This document shows, one piece after another, positions 61,589-64,000 of a stretch of 64,000 nt of DNA. The stretch covers positions 1 to 64,000 of the forward strand of contig JAUVKF010000009.1 of the NCBI GenBank assembly GCA_030596395.1. The letters are read 5' to 3'. The notes beneath the pieces are model-generated. The model worked only from the letters and a program-made list of their open reading frames with translations. It ran no database searches and was not told the origin of the DNA. The stretch is from Chlorobiota bacterium. Its GTDB lineage: Bacteria; Bacteroidota; Bacteroidia; Bacteroidales; F082. Position 1 is the stretch's first letter. Each line of letters begins with the position of its first letter. The position numbers and the translations under genes were made by a program.

Positions 61589-62221
61589 ATGAGAAAAGTA
61601 AAATTATTAATTATTGTTGCATTATTTCCTTTGGTATCTATAGCGCAGGGAGGAATTGAAATTGTTCCGTTTGCCGGTTATATGTTTGGTGGAAGCGTTA
61701 ATTTTTATGAAGGCAAATTGAAAATAACTGATGGTTTAGATTATGGGGTTTCCTTAATCGTGCCTATCCGCGAAATCGTTGATCTTGAAATCAATTATAC
61801 AGGTATGCAGGGTGAAGCAAAATTTACAGCTTACAGAGATTATCCTGGTTTTAATGATGAAACAACAGGAATGAGCACAAATTATTTTCAAATAGGTGTG
61901 CTAAAGGCACTCAGTTTGAATAATCCGAAAATAAGGCCTTTTGGTTCATTCTCACTTGGAGCTACATTATTTAGCCTACACGATTATGCCGATACCTGGC
62001 GATTTTCAATAACAGCCGGTTTGGGTGTGAAGTTCATGTTCTCCGATCATGTCGGTATCATGCTTCGCGGGCGTTTTATGATGCCCATGTATTTTGGTGG
62101 AGTTGGTGGTTATTGTGGTATAGGAACCGGAGGTTCGAGCTGTGGCCTCAGCGTAAATGGTTATGCACAACCACTACAGGGTGATTTTAGCGGAGGTTTG
62201 ATTATTAAACTTGGTAATTAG
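61589..62221 (+). CDS. Outer-membrane beta-barrel protein
   Basis: A 210-residue secreted protein from the ATG at 61589; the signal peptide is MRKVKLLIIVALFPLVSIAQ. The remainder has alternating strands as in small barrels (GIEIVPFAGYMFGGSVNFYE; YGVSLIVPIREIVDLEINYT; RPFGSFSLGATLFSL). A Cys/Gly-rich loop (GYCGIGTGGSSCGLS) near the C-terminus is unusual and may be disulphide-bonded. A GTG at 61583 would add two residues. A strong terminator follows. Function unknown. Confidence 0.75.
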   Translation: MRKVKLLIIVALFPLVSIAQGGIEIVPFAGYMFGGSVNFYEGKLKITDGLDYGVSLIVPIREIVDLEINYTGMQGEAKFTAYRDYPGFNDETTGMSTNYFQIGVLKALSLNNPKIRPFGSFSLGATLFSLHDYADTWRFSITAGLGVKFMFSDHVGIMLRGRFMMPMYFGGVGGYCGIGTGGSSCGLSVNGYAQPLQGDFSGGLIIKLGN

Positions 62222-62242
62222 CCTGTCGAATACAGTATATTG

Positions 62243-62266
62243 AGCCTGCTTTTGCAGGCTTTTTTT
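62243..62266 (+). terminator. Rho-independent terminator after the barrel gene
   Basis: AGCCTGC (62243-62249) pairs with GCAGGCT (62254-62260) around TTTT, followed by six T. A textbook hairpin. Confidence 0.9.
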
Positions 62267-62282
62267 ATATCTATCTGGCTTA

Positions 62283-62312
62283 AAAAACAAAGCACGCAAA
62301 GTAATGCGTGCT
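62283..62312 (-). terminator. Rho-independent terminator for the YIDDIPF-repeat gene
   Basis: On the minus strand AGCACGCA (62312-62305) pairs with TGCGTGCT (62298-62291) around a six-base loop and is followed by TTGTTTTTT. It lies 56 bp after the stop codon. Confidence 0.8.
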
Positions 62313-62367
62313 CCTGGAGGTTATATTGAAACAAAACGAACAGCATATCGCTACACTGTTTGCGAAT

Positions 62368-62877
62368 TTACATTCCTGATGCGTACAACATTGTAGCATC
62401 TGCTTTGTAATGGCAATTGGCTATTGTAAAGGTGTCAAATGGGATGTCGTCTATGTAGGACTCATCATTCAATTCAAAATCAAACGATAAGGTGTTATTG
62501 TATATATACCGTTCTGCTACTTTTTCTGAATTAAAAGGCATATCGTTAATGTAAGTTTCCTCTTCCAGTTCAAACACTGCCGCAACAGCTTTTTTGTAAT
62601 TGCAATTGGTAGTTATACAAGCTGTATTAAAAGGAATGTCATCAATGTAGGCTTCATCTTCAAAATCAAATTCAGGGTTCATCATTTCATTGACTACCAT
62701 TTCGGTATCGAAAGGGATGTCATCGACATATTGTTCTTCTTCGAATTGAATTGTATTTGAAAATGCGTTTGTAAATGAAAAAAGAACAAGCAACAGAGTT
62801 ATTGCGCTAACCCAAATTACAGTTTCAACAGTTCTGTTTGCGTTGTAGGTGCTTGCGGTATGTAGTTTTGTTTTCAT
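62368..62877 (-). CDS. Exported or membrane-anchored protein with four YIDDIPF repeats
   Basis: A 169-residue protein I do not recognise functionally. An N-terminal hydrophobic segment (about 19-39, IWVSAITLLLVLFSF) is a signal or anchor. The rest consists of four imperfect copies of an acidic motif: EEEQYVDDIPFDTEMV, EDEAYIDDIPFNTACI, EEETYINDMPFNSEKV and NDESYIDDIPFDTFTI. Their Tyr residues are at 50, 77, 109 and 141. Spacers carry Cys residues (ITTNCNYKK; IANCHYKAD). No enzyme motif is present. The start is the ATG at 62877; an ATG at 62904 would add nine residues ahead of the signal. It is monocistronic with its own terminator. Confidence 0.75.
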   Translation of the reverse strand: MKTKLHTASTYNANRTVETVIWVSAITLLLVLFSFTNAFSNTIQFEEEQYVDDIPFDTEMVVNEMMNPEFDFEDEAYIDDIPFNTACITTNCNYKKAVAAVFELEEETYINDMPFNSEKVAERYIYNNTLSFDFELNDESYIDDIPFDTFTIANCHYKADATMLYASGM

Positions 62878-63026
62878 GATATTGTATTTTTTTGTTTGTT
62901 TCATGAAGCAAAACTATAGTGATTAAGTACGGTGACAAAGACAAATTCGGCGAGTGGAGTAGCTTAGTCGGTGAGTGGGGGAGAAATGGGTTTGCAATGA
63001 AAATGCTATTAATTGGCAATTTCGCA

Positions 63027-63067
63027 TAAACGTTTACCAAACGTTTAAACCCCACTCTAAACGTTTA
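63027..63067. promoter_or_regulatory. Three phased palindromic operators upstream of the restriction-modification gene
   Basis: TAAACGTTTA (63027-63036), CAAACGTTTA (63038-63047) and TAAACGTTTA (63058-63067) have centres 11 and 20 bp apart, that is about one and two helical turns. They lie 73-114 bp before the ATG at 63141. The CG-centred AAACGTTT core resembles LacI-family half-site pairs; the regulator is unknown. Confidence 0.6.
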
Positions 63068-63140
63068 ATTAAAAACATCCAACCTAAATGGTACTTCCCC
63101 CTTTTTACTTAATTTAGTGGCTGGTTAACCTGATGTAAAA

Positions 63141-64000
63141 ATGCCTCTATTCCAAAAATCAGTTCTGAATAAATACCTGAAAGAGCAAGATAAAACTGCG
63201 GTTCAGGTTGCATTCGATAAATATCGGGCTTACTTTCACAATCCACAGATACAGCAAAACATAAGGAATAGCAAAGAGGAGCAGTTCCAGGAAGGGTTTT
63301 TAAGGGAGTTATTTGTTAAAGTATTTGGTTATACCATTAACCCTGATCCTGATTATAACCTTACAACAGAATTCAAAAACCAGACCGGTGCGCAGAAAGC
63401 TGACGGTGCAATTTTAAAAGATGGGAAGGCAATTGGAGTAATCGAATTGAAATCAACCAAAACCAAAGACCTTGAAAAAGTCCGCAAACAGGCATTCGAT
63501 TACAAGGCCAACCAACCAGACTGTTCCTATGTTATAACATCCAATTTTCAGAAGCTGCGGTTTTACATCAACGATGCAGTTGATTATGAAGAGTTCGACC
63601 TGTTCATTTTATCAAAAGAACGGTTTGAAGTTTTATACCTCTGCCTGAACCATGAAAACGTACTGGCAGACTTGCCCTTGAAAATCAAAAATGCCAGCCT
63701 GCTTGAAGAAGAACAAATCACCAAAAAGTTTTATGCCGATTACTCCCAATTCAAAAAGGAATTGTTTGAAGACATCGCTAAACGAAACACTGAACTGGAA
63801 GGTGTGACCAAATTAATGCTCTACAAAAAAACCCAGAAACTACTCGACCGCTTCCTGTTTATCTTTTTTGCTGAAGACCGGGGCCTGCTTCCTCCCAACT
63901 CCATTTCACGGATGATCAAGCGGTGGAATGTGCTGAACGATGAAGATGCCTACAAACCGCTTTATGAAATCTATAAACAGTATTTTGGATATTTGAACAA
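63141..64000 (+). CDS. Type IIG-like restriction-modification protein, N-terminal part (runs off the window)
   Basis: An open frame of 286 codons continues to the window edge. The first 150 residues contain a PD-(D/E)xK-like nuclease core: QKADGAILKDGKAIGVIELK, where Asp and the E-x-K of IELKS are the likely metal and catalytic residues. The next part (about 200-280: FKKELFEDIAKRN, LLDRFLFIFFAEDRGLLPPN) matches the helical linker ahead of an Eco57I-type methyltransferase domain. The methyltransferase and target-recognition parts would lie beyond 64000. Start MPLFQKSVLNKYLKEQDKTA at ATG 63141. The three operators upstream suggest regulated expression. It could also belong to a larger defence locus that continues outside the window. 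Confidence 0.8.
   Translation, partial: MPLFQKSVLNKYLKEQDKTAVQVAFDKYRAYFHNPQIQQNIRNSKEEQFQEGFLRELFVKVFGYTINPDPDYNLTTEFKNQTGAQKADGAILKDGKAIGVIELKSTKTKDLEKVRKQAFDYKANQPDCSYVITSNFQKLRFYINDAVDYEEFDLFILSKERFEVLYLCLNHENVLADLPLKIKNASLLEEEQITKKFYADYSQFKKELFEDIAKRNTELEGVTKLMLYKKTQKLLDRFLFIFFAEDRGLLPPNSISRMIKRWNVLNDEDAYKPLYEIYKQYFGYLN

Noticed and set aside
1-64000. tRNA, rRNA, riboswitch or prophage genes
   Set aside because: None with a convincing cloverleaf, conserved rRNA stretch, riboswitch core or phage structural gene was seen by reading; a covariance-model scan would be the decisive test.

Overview
The window comes from a member of the phylum Bacteroidota. Four signs support this: secreted proteins ending in type IX secretion (T9SS) sorting domains, a large TonB-dependent receptor with a carboxypeptidase-like N-terminal domain, a GldB-type lipoprotein, and several promoters with the Bacteroidota -7 element TAnnTTTG. 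Base composition is moderately AT-rich. I cannot place it reliably below phylum. No rRNA, tRNA or CRISPR array was seen.

Layout. 0-9 kb: ABC-F ATPase; a minus-strand run of RND exporter, glucose-1-phosphate thymidylyltransferase and polyprenyl diphosphate synthase; a D-2-hydroxyacid dehydrogenase; a PPi-type phosphofructokinase. 9-17.5 kb: three tandem secreted subtilisin-like proteases, the two outer ones nearly identical over their C-terminal halves. 17.5-25 kb: aspartate kinase, class III fructose bisphosphatase, Mfd. 24.9-31.4 kb: a secreted lamin-tail protein, a TonB-dependent receptor and a secreted phospholipase D/nuclease-family protein, all on one strand. 31.7-39.5 kb: Mrp and Nfu Fe-S assembly factors, NAD synthetase, two outer-membrane barrels, GldB, YifB/ComM ATPase, hotdog thioesterase. 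39.5-41.6 kb: two AT-rich accessory genes (TOPRIM protein; L,D-transpeptidase-like protein) bounded by inverted and attC-like sequence. 41.7-47.1 kb: small acidic protein, GNAT/YoaP acetyltransferase, SDR, HDAC-family deacetylase with a lipoprotein, gamma-glutamyltransferase. 47.3-51.2 kb: membrane 4Fe-4S protein, then MazEF, a ParE-type toxin-antitoxin pair and a DUF1801 gene, with three copies of a ~95-bp direct repeat between and around the last modules. 51.3-60.9 kb: menaquinone cluster menF, menD, menB, menA, menC, menE, interrupted by a mevalonate-kinase-like GHMP kinase and sfsA. 61-64 kb: MATE transporter remnant, a barrel protein, a protein with four YIDDIPF repeats, and the start of a type IIG-like restriction-modification gene behind three helically phased palindromes.

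How the parts fit. The men genes make menaquinone from chorismate. The hotdog thioesterase could supply the DHNA-CoA hydrolase step, and the prenyl synthase and GHMP kinase could feed the isoprenoid side chain; these links are inferred. The subtilases and the lamin-tail/TonB/PLD locus point to degradation of extracellular protein and nucleic acid (or phospholipid) with outer-membrane uptake. Intergenic DNA is rich in short palindromic or MITE-like repeats.

The most unusual structures are the repeat-bracketed accessory cassettes at 39.6-41.6 and 49.6-51.2 kb, the homogenised outer protease copies, the lamin-tail/TonB/PLD locus and the four-repeat YIDDIPF protein.
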